Source: Gemmatimonadota bacterium (GTDB lineage: Bacteria > Gemmatimonadota > Gemmatimonadetes > Longimicrobiales > Gaopeijiaceae). Taken from it: a DNA stretch of 64,000 nt. Location of the stretch: assembly GCA_022560615.1 (NCBI GenBank), contig JADFSR010000009.1, forward strand, positions 1 through 64,000, in the 5' to 3' direction. The notes below the pieces were generated by a model. That model searched no databases, was not told the origin of the DNA, and was given only the letters and a program-made list of their open reading frames with translations. Every line of letters begins with the position of its first letter. Within the stretch, counting starts at the first letter, position 1. Both the position numbers and the translations under genes were made by a program. Of the stretch, positions 1-8,578 are shown piece by piece.

Positions 1-688
1 CGGTCCACGCTGGTCCGTCGGGCGGGGAGGTCACGAGGCGGGGCGGCTGATCACGCAAGACCGGGTTGTCGCCCAGGCCCACTGCGGCGACCACCGAAGA
101 TGCTGCCGAGTATTCGTGACGGCGGAGGAGTTGCGCGTCGTGAATCGTCAGCGCCTCGAGAGACTCGCGCGTGCCGCGCGCGGGCCGGGCCCATGGGCTG
201 GAAGCCGACGCCACGAGCTGCACCGACCTCCGCTCGGAGTCCAGCGCCGGGGATCCTCTCTGGAAAAGCAGCTGTCTGGACAGCGTAGACCGCTCCCGCT
301 CGAACGCGGCCGAGTCGACTGTCGCTTCGAAGAGAGTCTGCTCGAAGGTCGCCCACGCGACCTGCCACGCGCTGGGCAGCACGGTCAGGATGAACAGCGT
401 CGTCGACCTGCCGACATCGACCGTGACCTCAGCCTCCGCACCCAGCGTCGCGTTCGTCTGGGCGGCCAGAGTCTTGCCGAGCAGCCACGCGGTTCCTTCG
501 AGGCCCGCCGCATCGTGCCGCGAACCGATCGGCAGACGGGTGCCAATGACGACGAGCGGGGCCCGGTTTCCGTCGTCGACGCTCACCGCGGCGTAGGCGG
601 TGGATTGGCCTGGAAGGGGCGAAACGCAGGCGCCGATCAGCGCGGCGAGCAACGCTCCCGATGTGGCTGACGAGTGACGTGCCTTCAT
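1..688 (-). CDS. M16-like peptidase homologue, C-terminus cut by window edge
   Basis: The reading frame is open from an ATG at 688 to the window edge (229 codons), so only the N-terminal half is visible. It starts with a secretion signal (LLAALIGACVSPLPGQS) and continues with an M16/pitrilysin-like N-terminal domain: a GSRHDAAGLEG segment where active M16 enzymes carry HxxEH, then FERERSTLSRQL and a PWARPARGTRESLEAL segment like the usual HPY..P..GT.E stretch. The HxxEH zinc motif is absent, so this is probably a non-catalytic M16 homologue in the periplasm. It overlaps the preceding gene by an ATGA junction (685-688), which implies translational coupling. The family call rests on pattern recognition only. 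Confidence 0.6.
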   Translation of the reverse strand, partial: MKARHSSATSGALLAALIGACVSPLPGQSTAYAAVSVDDGNRAPLVVIGTRLPIGSRHDAAGLEGTAWLLGKTLAAQTNATLGAEAEVTVDVGRSTTLFILTVLPSAWQVAWATFEQTLFEATVDSAAFERERSTLSRQLLFQRGSPALDSERRSVQLVASASSPWARPARGTRESLEALTIHDAQLLRRHEYSAASSVVAAVGLGDNPVLRDQPPRLVTSPPDGPAWT

Positions 689-1884
689 GGCAGAAGCTCC
701 ACCACGACGGGCGTCCCCAGGCCGTCGAGGTAGGCGGTGAGACTTGCGGCGGTCACGCGAGCCAACCTGGCGAGATACCGCGACGCGTCCGACGGGTCAC
801 CCGTGCCGTCGGCCATGCGGCCTACCTGCTCGACGAGACCTCCCGGCGTGCGAGCGCGAGTCCGGTACTCGCGGCCCACACGATCCACTGCGTCTTCGAC
901 CTCGCGCGCGTCGAGCGAAGCCGCAACGTCACCGAGCGCCGCCTGCACTGCCTCTCTGAGGGAAGCGGCGGCTCGCCGGCTCCGGGCCGCGCCCGCGACC
1001 ACGAGCAAAGTCCTGTCGCGGAGCTGCCAGAGACGGACGCCGATCTCGACCCCTGGACCCACGTCTGCGAGGCTCTGCGAGATGAGGCGCGCGGCGACCG
1101 CCGCGTGCGGATCCGCCACCGCGTGATCGACTCGGGCCTCGCCGTACCAGCTTCGCAGGGGGGGCGGACCGGTGCTCGTCCCTCCCGGGTCCGGAGCGTC
1201 CAGCGGAGCCGCCACTTCGCCCGCTGGGAGACCGATCGCTTCGAGCATGGCAAGAAGCGCCGCGGGACTCGCGGACGTCATCGCCACGAGCGACATCGAC
1301 GGAGCTCGATGGGTCCTCCGCCATACCGCCCGTAGCCGTGCTTCGTTGAGGAGACGAACCGAGCCACGCGATCCCCCCAAAGGCGTGAGCTCCGGCGCCG
1401 CGGCGCGGCGAAGGTCAGCGAGCAGGCGATCGCCCGGGGAGTCAGCCTGACGCTCCAGATCCACGATGAGCTCAGCCCGGATGGCCTCCAACACACCGCT
1501 TTCCGGGCGAGGCTCTGCGGTTGCGAGCCGGAGCAAGTACGTCAGGTAGTCGAGATCGACTTCGGCGCCTTCCACCGAATACGCCAGGCCCCACGGCGTC
1601 CGGCTGGCGGAGACGCGGGCGCCAATCTGACGCGCCGGTCCCAGCATGCGGTGCTCCGCCAGCGCGGCGAGCATCCGGCCGGCGCCCGCCTCCGCAGCAC
1701 TCTCGATGAGCGGTACGGAGAGTCTGAGCGCGGCGACCCCGCCGGGGTCGGAGCGTAGCAGGACGACACGGGGACCGCCCGGCATCTGCACGATCGTGTC
1801 CGGGGCGAAGGCCGCGTCACTTGCCTGTGCGTGCGCGGCGAGCGGAGGGGCTAGAAGCAGAAGTAGGCCCGGGGCAACCCGCAT
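685..1884 (-). CDS. Secreted M16-like peptidase homologue without zinc motif
   Basis: 399 residues with a clear signal peptide (LLLLLAPPLAAHAQA). The arrangement is that of an M16 domain pair: VVLLRSDPGGVAALRLSVPLIESAAEAGAG near the N-terminus replaces the usual strand-GSR-HxxEH region, and SMSLVAMTSASPAALL resembles the end of the first domain. No HxxEH or HxxxH zinc motif is present, so it is probably a structural or inactive subunit. It is followed by a second M16-like gene through an ATGA overlap; such tandem pairs often make heteromers. The catalytic partner, if there is one, would lie outside the window. It follows a terminator at about 1903-1929, so it probably has its own promoter in the 1885-1902 region or reads through. 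Confidence 0.6.
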   Translation of the reverse strand: MRVAPGLLLLLAPPLAAHAQASDAAFAPDTIVQMPGGPRVVLLRSDPGGVAALRLSVPLIESAAEAGAGRMLAALAEHRMLGPARQIGARVSASRTPWGLAYSVEGAEVDLDYLTYLLRLATAEPRPESGVLEAIRAELIVDLERQADSPGDRLLADLRRAAAPELTPLGGSRGSVRLLNEARLRAVWRRTHRAPSMSLVAMTSASPAALLAMLEAIGLPAGEVAAPLDAPDPGGTSTGPPPLRSWYGEARVDHAVADPHAAVAARLISQSLADVGPGVEIGVRLWQLRDRTLLVVAGAARSRRAAASLREAVQAALGDVAASLDAREVEDAVDRVGREYRTRARTPGGLVEQVGRMADGTGDPSDASRYLARLARVTAASLTAYLDGLGTPVVVELLP

Positions 1885-1902
1885 GAACAGTCTTCTAGTG
1901 GC

Positions 1903-1929
1903 AACAGAAAGGGCGCCCGAGAGCGCCCT
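1903..1929 (-). terminator. Rho-independent terminator after the M23 gene
   Basis: Read on the minus strand this is a perfect 7-bp stem (AGGGCGC/GCGCCCT, 1910-1916 with 1923-1929), a 6-base loop, and the T-rich tail TTTCTGTT. It sits between the M23 peptidase stop (1956) and the M16-like start (1884), so it ends the M23 transcript. Confidence 0.7.
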
Positions 1930-1955
1930 GGGAACTTTGGGACCTGTCGAGCGGC

Positions 1956-2888
1956 TCAGTATCGTACCGGTTCAGGCAGGATGAACTTCGCGGGGTTTTG
2001 CGCCACTCCGTTCACACGCACCTCGTAGTGCAAATGCGGAGAGGTCGCGAAACCGGTGCTCCCGACCTGCGCGATCACGTCGCCGCGCGTCACTTCTTGG
2101 CCCTGCTGTGCGATGAGCTTGGCAGCGTGGCCATAGAGCGTCGAGTATCCGAAGCCGTGGTCGATCTCGATGGTGAGCCCGTACCCGACGACCCAGCCGG
2201 AGCGGACCACTCGACCCTTGGCTGCCGCGAAAATCGACGTGCCCTTGATCGCCGAGATGTCGATGCCGGGGTGCGGAAGTGGGCGGTTGTGGATGGGATG
2301 CATGCGGGACGTCGAGAACGAGCTGCTCGTCCACCCGGCTGTGGGGAGGATCGATGGAGTCGACTCGAGCAGGTCGCGATGCGCGAGCACCGAATCCGTT
2401 GCTTCCGCGAGGCTCGCCGAGAGCAGCCGCGCCCGGCGCTCGAGCGTGTTGAGGTCGTACGAGACCGCGAACGCGGTCTTCGAGACGACCGGGTCTACGG
2501 ACCAGAGCACGTAACTTTCGGGGGAACCGAGCCCCGGGCCGCCGACACCTGCCTGCAGGACTTCGGGATCGATCGATTCGAGTCCGGCGATGGCACGGAA
2601 CCGGGCGTCGTTCGCCGCCACCTCATCGAGCGTGCCCTCGAGAAGATCGATCCGGCGTTGAAACTGCTCGAACTCGATGCGAAGAGCTTCGTTTTGGGCC
2701 TCGAGGCGGCTGGTCTGGACACGCGAATAGCCGTCGAGACCGACGGTCAGCGCAGACGCCACGAGCAGTAGGGCACCGGTGGCGACCCCTCCGATCGCGA
2801 CGCGCAGGAAGCGAGGGGAGAACGAGTACTGCTTGACCGGACTGTCCTCGCCACGGACAACGAGGAAGGTCCACCGATCACCGGTCAT
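1956..2888 (-). CDS. M23 family membrane-anchored peptidoglycan peptidase
   Basis: 310 residues. A short cytoplasmic N-terminus is followed by one membrane segment (about residues 30-50), a coiled coil (about 57-95) and a C-terminal LytM/M23 domain. Zinc and catalytic residues are intact: H206 and D210 in HPGID, H254 in LYGH, and H285/H287 in HLHYEV. Family members of this layout (NlpD/EnvC/MepM-like) cut or regulate cutting of peptidoglycan cross-links in the periplasm; the specific substrate cannot be read from sequence. It lies 90 bp after metG and ends at its own terminator. Confidence 0.85.
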   Translation of the reverse strand: MTGDRWTFLVVRGEDSPVKQYSFSPRFLRVAIGGVATGALLLVASALTVGLDGYSRVQTSRLEAQNEALRIEFEQFQRRIDLLEGTLDEVAANDARFRAIAGLESIDPEVLQAGVGGPGLGSPESYVLWSVDPVVSKTAFAVSYDLNTLERRARLLSASLAEATDSVLAHRDLLESTPSILPTAGWTSSSFSTSRMHPIHNRPLPHPGIDISAIKGTSIFAAAKGRVVRSGWVVGYGLTIEIDHGFGYSTLYGHAAKLIAQQGQEVTRGDVIAQVGSTGFATSPHLHYEVRVNGVAQNPAKFILPEPVRY

Positions 2889-2978
2889 TCAGCACCTTGG
2901 TAGCGATTCACAGGTTGGGGAGCCTAGCGGACGGGAAAGTAGGCGGCGTTCGCTCGTCGTCAAGCCGAGGCCAAAAGG

Positions 2979-4523
2979 TCAAGCAGGGTCCACGCGGGGG
3001 AAAAGGGGATTCCCCTTCGAGACGGTTTGCCCTGCCAAGGAGACGGCGCGCGCTTCATCCAGCGTCGGGACTGCGCCCAGCCCTAACCGTGCAGCCAGCT
3101 CGGCCATCTTCTGAGGGGCCACGGGCTCGAAGAGCGCACACAGAACCGCGAGCACCCGACACAGGCTCGCCAGCGTCTCGTCCAACTCCGAAGCCGCGAC
3201 TGGGTCTTTGGCCTGCGACCACGGTTGACGATCTTCGACGTATCCGTTGGCTGTCCGCGCCAAGTCCATCGCCGCCGCTAGAGCCTCATGCACTTTGTAC
3301 CGCTCCATCGCGTGCCGCGCGGTCGCGAACGTGGACTCGATCTGCTCGTCGAGCCCCGTCCCGCGCGCATCCGGGACGACCCCGTCGCGATACCTGCCAA
3401 CCATGGAGATAACTCGACTCGCGAGGTTTCCGAGCACGTTCGCTAGCTCTTCGTATCGCGTCATGAAGCGCTCGGCCGTGTACGAGGCGTCGGAGCCGGT
3501 GGGCATCTCGCGGAGGAGATACCAGCGTACCGCGTCGGCACCGAAGTCGTCGCTCAACGCGAGCGGGTCGATCACATTCCCGATCGACTTCGACATCTTG
3601 GCGTCACCGACCAGCCACCAACCGTGAGCCAGGATCTGCCTCGGCAGCGGCAGGCCGACGCCCATCAGAAGCGTCGGCCAGTACACCGCGTGTGTGGTGA
3701 TGATGTCCTTGCCGACCAGGTGCAAGTCGCAGGGCCACCACGAGCCGGACACGTCCTCGAAGCCCTGCTCGCCGACGGGCCGAGTCGGATCGATCGCACC
3801 GGAGGCGGTGAGGTAGTTGATCAGCGCGTCGACCCACACGTACGCCGTGTGGTCTTCGTCGAAAGGGAGGGTGATGCCCCAACTGACGCGCGACTTCGGT
3901 CTCGAGATCGAGAGGTCGCCGAGCGGCTTCTGGAGGAAGCCCAGAACCTCGTTCTTCCGCTCCTCCGGCACGATCCAGTCGGGGTTCTGCTCGATGTGTG
4001 CGATTAGCGCCTCTTGGTACTCGCTCATCCTGAAGAAATAGTTCGTCTCTTCCAGATGACTGACGGTCCGACCGCAGTCGGGGCACGTACTGTCCGGACC
4101 CAGGTCCTTTTCGGTCCAGAACCGCTCCTCGTGGATGCAGTACCATCCCGAGTACGGAGCCTGATAGATCTGGCCACGGTCCCAGAGGCGCTGCAGGAAC
4201 GCGGTGACGATCGACTTGTGCTCGCCTTCGGTCGTCCGGATGAAACGGTCGTGAGAGATGCCGAGCGTCGTCCATGCGGCTGAGAAGCGTTCGGCCATGA
4301 GGTCGCACAGCTCCAATGGCTGCATCCCTCGGCGCTCGGCTTCGTCCTGGATCTTGGGGCCGTGTTCGTCCGTGCCCGTGAGGAACAAGACGTCAGTGCC
4401 GTTCTGCCGTTCGAAGCGCGCGAGCATATCTGAGAGGATCGTCGTGTAGGCATGCCCGATGTGAGGGTCGCCAGACGCATAGTAGATAGGCGTGGTGATG
4501 TACCTCCGCCGTGGCTCCGTCAC
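2979..4523 (-). CDS. metG: Methionyl-tRNA synthetase
   Basis: 514 residues, class I aminoacyl-tRNA synthetase that charges initiator and elongator tRNA-Met. HIGH is at residues 21-24 and KMSKS at 309-313. A single CPDC zinc-knuckle pair (residues 147-150) marks the short MetG form, which has no C-terminal dimerisation domain. The start is the GTG at 4523, which overlaps the stop of ricT (GTGA) and precedes TEPRRRYITTPIYYASGDP, the expected N-terminus. The frame stays open further upstream, but that part is only the shadow of ricT. Third gene of the accA-ricT-metG group. Confidence 0.93.
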   Translation of the reverse strand: MTEPRRRYITTPIYYASGDPHIGHAYTTILSDMLARFERQNGTDVLFLTGTDEHGPKIQDEAERRGMQPLELCDLMAERFSAAWTTLGISHDRFIRTTEGEHKSIVTAFLQRLWDRGQIYQAPYSGWYCIHEERFWTEKDLGPDSTCPDCGRTVSHLEETNYFFRMSEYQEALIAHIEQNPDWIVPEERKNEVLGFLQKPLGDLSISRPKSRVSWGITLPFDEDHTAYVWVDALINYLTASGAIDPTRPVGEQGFEDVSGSWWPCDLHLVGKDIITTHAVYWPTLLMGVGLPLPRQILAHGWWLVGDAKMSKSIGNVIDPLALSDDFGADAVRWYLLREMPTGSDASYTAERFMTRYEELANVLGNLASRVISMVGRYRDGVVPDARGTGLDEQIESTFATARHAMERYKVHEALAAAMDLARTANGYVEDRQPWSQAKDPVAASELDETLASLCRVLAVLCALFEPVAPQKMAELAARLGLGAVPTLDEARAVSLAGQTVSKGNPLFPRVDPA

Positions 4524-5365
4524 GGTGAGTCCCGCTGTGGCTGGCTGACCTCGCCCTTCAATTCGTCCAGCGAGATCGTGCGCCGCTGACCCTCGTCGTT
4601 CTTGAGCGAGACTGTTTCGTTCCAGATATCTACGGCGGCTACTCGCTCGTGCCCCGTCGCGGTGCGGATTTTCTGTCCCTCCCTGGGGAACCGCCGTCTC
4701 GCCTCGACGTACGTACGGTGCTCGTACATCAGGCAGCACATGAGGCGTCCGCAGCAGCCACTGATCTGTGCGGGGTTCAGCGAGAGGCGCTGGTCCTTGG
4801 CGAGCTGGAGGGAGACCGGCTTGAGTTCGGGTAGCCAGGTCGAGCAGCACAGCTCCCGGCCGCAACGCCCAACGCCGCCGAGCAGCGCGGCCTCGTCGCG
4901 CACGCCGATCTGCTTGAGTTCGATGCGCGTGCGGAACGTGCGGGCTAGGTCGCGCACGAGCTGCCGGAAGTCGACTCGTTTCTCCGCGGTGAAGTAGATG
5001 ATCAGCTTGTTGCGATCGAACTGCCACTCGGCCTCGGTGACCTTCATCTTGAGCTCGTGCTTCGCGACGAGGGTTCGTGCTTCCGAACGCACTCGATCCT
5101 CGTCCGTGCGAAGCGTTCGCGCCCGCGCGGCTTCGTCCCTGCGTGCGAAACGGAGCACTCGGCGTTCGGGGGCGGGGGTGGCGCAGCCGCCGCTCGACGA
5201 TGAGCACTTCCTCTCGGCGATCACCCCGACCGCGGACACCTCACCCATGTCCTCACCACGATCGGCCTCGACGATCACATGCTGACCTGGACGCAGGTCG
5301 AGGCCTTGATACGCGTAGTAGTCCTTGCGCGTGCCCTTGAAGCTGATCTCAGCGAAGCCCGGCAC
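4520..5365 (-). CDS. ricT: RicT/YaaT-type PSP1 domain protein
   Basis: 281 residues. The PSP1 core is clear: AEISFKGTRKDYYAY at the N-terminus, then the Cys-rich GRCGRELCCSTW and SGCCGRLMCCLMYEH segments. In Bacillus, RicT is part of the RicA/RicF/RicT Fe-S complex that affects RNase Y-dependent RNA processing. The cysteine clusters are preserved here, but no RicA or RicF gene is visible, so the partners are unknown. It is 7 bp downstream of accA and overlaps metG by GTGA. Confidence 0.85.
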   Translation of the reverse strand: MPGFAEISFKGTRKDYYAYQGLDLRPGQHVIVEADRGEDMGEVSAVGVIAERKCSSSSGGCATPAPERRVLRFARRDEAARARTLRTDEDRVRSEARTLVAKHELKMKVTEAEWQFDRNKLIIYFTAEKRVDFRQLVRDLARTFRTRIELKQIGVRDEAALLGGVGRCGRELCCSTWLPELKPVSLQLAKDQRLSLNPAQISGCCGRLMCCLMYEHRTYVEARRRFPREGQKIRTATGHERVAAVDIWNETVSLKNDEGQRRTISLDELKGEVSQPQRDSP

Positions 5366-5372
5366 CTGGTTC

Positions 5373-6323
5373 CTAGGCCTCGTGCCACGCGCCGATGGCC
5401 GCGTACTTGGCCCACCGGCTCTCGAGCAGAGCCTCGGGGGACAGCGCGCTCAGGTCGTTCAGGTGACGCTCCAGCGCGTCCCCGACCCGTTGCGCGGTGA
5501 CGTCCCAGTCGGCCTGCGCCCCCCCCAGCGGCTCGTCAATGACCTCGTCGCAGATGCCGAACTCCACCGAGTCCTTGGACGTGAGCCGCAGCGCCGTCGC
5601 AGCCTTTTCGCGATGCTCGGCGGAACGCCATAGGATCGCCGCGCACCCCTCGGGGGAGATGACCGAGTACACCGAGTGTTCGAGCATCAAGATGCGGTCG
5701 GTGACCCCGAGCGCCAGAGCCCCGCCGGACCCACCTTCGCCGATCACGACGCTGATGAGCGGGGTCCGGAGACGGGCCATCCCGCGCAGATTGCTCGCGA
5801 TCGCTTCGGCCTGCCCACGCTCTTCGGCGCCGATGCCGGGATACGCGCCAGGAGTGTCGATCAGGGTGATCACGGGCTTCCCGAACTTTTCCGCCTGCTT
5901 CATGAGCCGGAGCGCCTTCCGGTACCCTTCCGGGTGCGCCATTCCGAAGTTGCGGCGCAGGTTGTCCTTCATGTCCCGGCCTTTCTGGTGGCCGATGACC
6001 ATCACGGACGTCCCACGCAGCCGGGCCCAACCGCCCACGATCGCTTCGTCGTCACGAAACGCACGGTCTCCGTGGAGCTCGAGCCAATCCGTGAAGATTC
6101 GTTCGATGTAGTCGAGCGTATACGGACGCTGGGGATGACGAGCGACCTGAACCTGTTCGATGGGTCGTAGGTTCTCGTAGGTCTGCCCCTTGAGCTCGTT
6201 GAGCTTGGCTCTCAGGAGTTCCACCTCGTCGGCGACGTCGATGCCCTTTCGGTCCGCCAGATCGAGCAGTTTGTCGATCTGCGCCTGAACCTCGACGATG
6301 TCGCGCTCGAACTCTAGGTGCAT
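5373..6323 (-). CDS. accA: Acetyl-CoA carboxylase carboxyltransferase subunit alpha
   Basis: 316 residues, the usual length. The N-terminus MHLEFERDIVEVQAQIDKL is the standard AccA helix, followed by the crotonase-fold carboxyltransferase core (GHQKGRDMKDNLRRNFGM, LIDTPGAYPGIGAEERGQ, GEGGSGGALALGVTD, SVYSVISPEGCAAILW). It transfers carboxyl from biotin to acetyl-CoA, giving malonyl-CoA for fatty acid synthesis, together with AccD, which is not in this window. I chose the ATG at 6323; the open frame reaches 6443, but the extra residues do not look like AccA. First gene of the accA-ricT-metG group. Confidence 0.93.
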   Translation of the reverse strand: MHLEFERDIVEVQAQIDKLLDLADRKGIDVADEVELLRAKLNELKGQTYENLRPIEQVQVARHPQRPYTLDYIERIFTDWLELHGDRAFRDDEAIVGGWARLRGTSVMVIGHQKGRDMKDNLRRNFGMAHPEGYRKALRLMKQAEKFGKPVITLIDTPGAYPGIGAEERGQAEAIASNLRGMARLRTPLISVVIGEGGSGGALALGVTDRILMLEHSVYSVISPEGCAAILWRSAEHREKAATALRLTSKDSVEFGICDEVIDEPLGGAQADWDVTAQRVGDALERHLNDLSALSPEALLESRWAKYAAIGAWHEA

Positions 6324-6509
6324 GGCAGGAACGCTTTCAGCAGGAGGACATGGTCGAATGCGTCCTCGGCGAAGAGCACGCGCAGTGGGGTGCCAGAATC
6401 TGGGGTCAACAACGCCTCCTCGGAGGTCTTCGGGCACGTTCACGGGGCGTGAACGGTAGGTACACCCCTCCCTTGAAGGCCGGAAAGATAGGACGACGGC
6501 GGGCGCGCC

Positions 6510-7261
6510 TCAATCCGCCGCTAGTGCCACTTCCAACTTGGGCTCAGGGATGAAGAACCAAACGATGAGCCCCATCCCGAGAACGAAGACAGCGCCGAGA
6601 AGCGTGTCAGAGACATACCCGACCCTGGCGAACAGAGGGCCTGAGACGGCGCCCCCGAGGGCGAAGCCGAGCTGGCCCAGAGCGACGGCGAGGCTCATGA
6701 GGGAACCCCGCCGCTCGTCACGTACCAGCCCAGTCAGCAGAGCGGAGAAGGGACTGACCCGCATAGCGACGAGCACCGGAAGCCCCACCGCTCGGCCATC
6801 ACCATTCCCATCGGGATCCCGACGATCTGACCGAACGCCGCCCCGCTCATCACCCAGCCGGTCGCCCACCCACGCCTTTCGTATGGGAAGTAGTCCCCGA
6901 TGTACGAAACCGCGGCTCCGCTGAGCACGCCGCCGGCCATTCCTGTGAAGACCCGCACCACGAGGAACGAGACATAGCTGTCGACGAGCCCATGCAAGCC
7001 GAGTGCGACTGTCATCGCGGCGCAGCCTATGAGCAGGATGCGGCGACGCCCGATCCTGTCCGAGACCGGACCGGAGAGGATCGCAAACATGCCGACCATC
7101 AGCGAGTACGCGGTTACCAGAGTGCCGAGAACCGCGTCCGCGATACCGAGGTCGTCGCCGATCTGTGGGAGGATCGGCGAAACGATCATCGTCTGGCTCG
7201 CTGATGAGAAGACGAGGAGCCAGAGCGTGAAGAGGATCACACGCGGGGAGCTGTTCTTCAC
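6510..7261 (-). pseudogene. MFS transporter remnant: frameshift and internal deletion
   Basis: The N-terminal half is a typical MFS protein (start at GTG 7261, VKNSSPRVILFTLWLLVF; the loop motif GPVSDRIGRRRILL; about six membrane segments up to MVMAERWGFR). At about 6780-6800 the frame ends, and another frame continues with MRVSPFSALLTGLVRDERRG, LGFALGGAVSGPLF and a last membrane segment ending in FFIPEPK. Besides the frame change, some 100 or more residues (roughly transmembrane segments 7-9) are missing compared with a normal MFS protein of about 400 residues. A working transporter is unlikely. It is divergent from the UMF1-type gene at 7359. Confidence 0.7.
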
Positions 7262-7358
7262 CAACGAAACGTAACCGGCGTGGGAAGGCCCATCCGCTGG
7301 ACGTACGTAGCGCCGGATCGCTACCGTGTGTGCGTCTTCTCCGTCCGTGGGAGTCTGG

Positions 7359-8577
7359 ATGAACAAGAAGCAGGTCGGTGCGTGGGCGCTCTTCGACTTC
7401 GCGAACTCGGTCTATCCGGCGGTGATCACCACCACGGTCTTCTCGATCTATTACGCCGAAACTGTTGTCGGGAACGAGACGGGCCGGGGCAACTGGTGGT
7501 GGGGACTCTGTGTGGCGGTTTCGGCGTTGATCGTCGCGGTCACGTCGCCGCTGCTGGGGGCCATTGCCGATCGGGGGGGCGCCCGGAAAGAAGTTCATGC
7601 TCGCCTACACGGTGATCTGCCTGATCGGTGTGCTGCTGATGACCACGCTCCAACCGGGCATGGTCGTCGCCGGCTTCGTGATATTCGTGATCGCGAACGT
7701 CGGCTTCGAGAGCGCTCTGGTCTTCTACAATGCCTACCTGCCGGACATCGCCCCGCCGGAGAAGCAGGGCTGGGTCTCTGGACTGGGATTCGGCGTGGGG
7801 TATCTCGGATCTGCGCTCGGCCTGCTCATGGTGCTCCCCTTCGCGGAGACTCGGACCCAAGTGGTGTGGCTGCTCGTAGCGGCCTTCTTTCTGATCTTTT
7901 CGCTCCCGGCATTCTTCTATCTCCCGCGCGACCAAGGCGGGGGGATGAGCGTGCCACAGGCCGCCCGGTGGGGCATCACCAACTTTCGCGAGATCGTGCG
8001 CGAAGTGTGGCTGCTCAAGGATCTCCGCAACTTCCTGATCGCCTTCTTCTTCTATATCGACGGCGTGTTGACGATCATCGTGACCGCGGGGACCGTCGCT
8101 ACGGAGACCTTCGGCTTCACCCCGAACGACACGCTTATTCTCTTTCTGGTCGTTCAGATTTCCGCCCTCGTGGGCGCGTTCGCTCTCGCCAAGCCCACGG
8201 ACACCTATGGGCCCAAGAAGATCCTGAACGGTGTGCTCGTGCTGTGGATCGTCGCCAGCGTGTCTGCCTTCTTCATTCAGAACCCAACGCTGTTCTGGGG
8301 AATGGCGGTCATGGTTGGGCTGGGACTCGGCTCGGTGCAGTCCGCGAGCCGGACCTTCATGTCTTCGCTGATCCCGGACGGCAAGGAGGCCGAGATGTTC
8401 GGATTTTACGCGCTGTGCGGAAAGTCATCGTCTGTCATGGGCCCACTGCTCTTCGGGGGCGCTGCGCTCGTGTTCAGGGGCAATCAGCGTCCCGGCTTCC
8501 TGCTGATCGCTGTCCTATTCGTTATCGGCCTCGCTCTGCTCCAGCGCGTGAACGACCCGAAGGCGGCGGCATCCTGA
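7359..8577 (+). pseudogene. UMF1/Atg22-like MFS transporter split by one extra base
   Basis: The start is ATG 7359 (MNKKQVGAWALFDFANSVYPAV; the WALFDFANS motif marks the UMF1/Atg22-like MFS family). The frame ends in nonsense just after IADRGGARK. A second frame beginning at once (KKFMLAYTVICLIG) carries the other roughly ten membrane segments to the stop at 8577. Removing one A from the AAA at 7587-7589 restores a continuous 405-residue protein with a normal GARKKFML loop. It is either a recent frameshift or a sequencing/assembly error; all residues downstream look conserved, which favours error or very recent mutation. The substrate is unknown. Confidence 0.8.
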
Positions 8578-8578
8578 C

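Noticed and set aside
4524-5207. A RicT-MetG fusion of 742 residues
   Set aside because: The extra N-terminal part is an out-of-frame reading of ricT; MetG starts at GTG 4523 with a GTGA overlap.
6324-6443. N-terminal extension of AccA
   Set aside because: The added residues do not look like AccA, whose conserved start is MHLEFERDI at 6323.
7564-8577. Independent shorter transporter starting at ATG 7564
   Set aside because: It would begin in the middle of the MFS fold and leave the conserved WALFDFANS start at 7359 unexplained; one extra base accounts for both.
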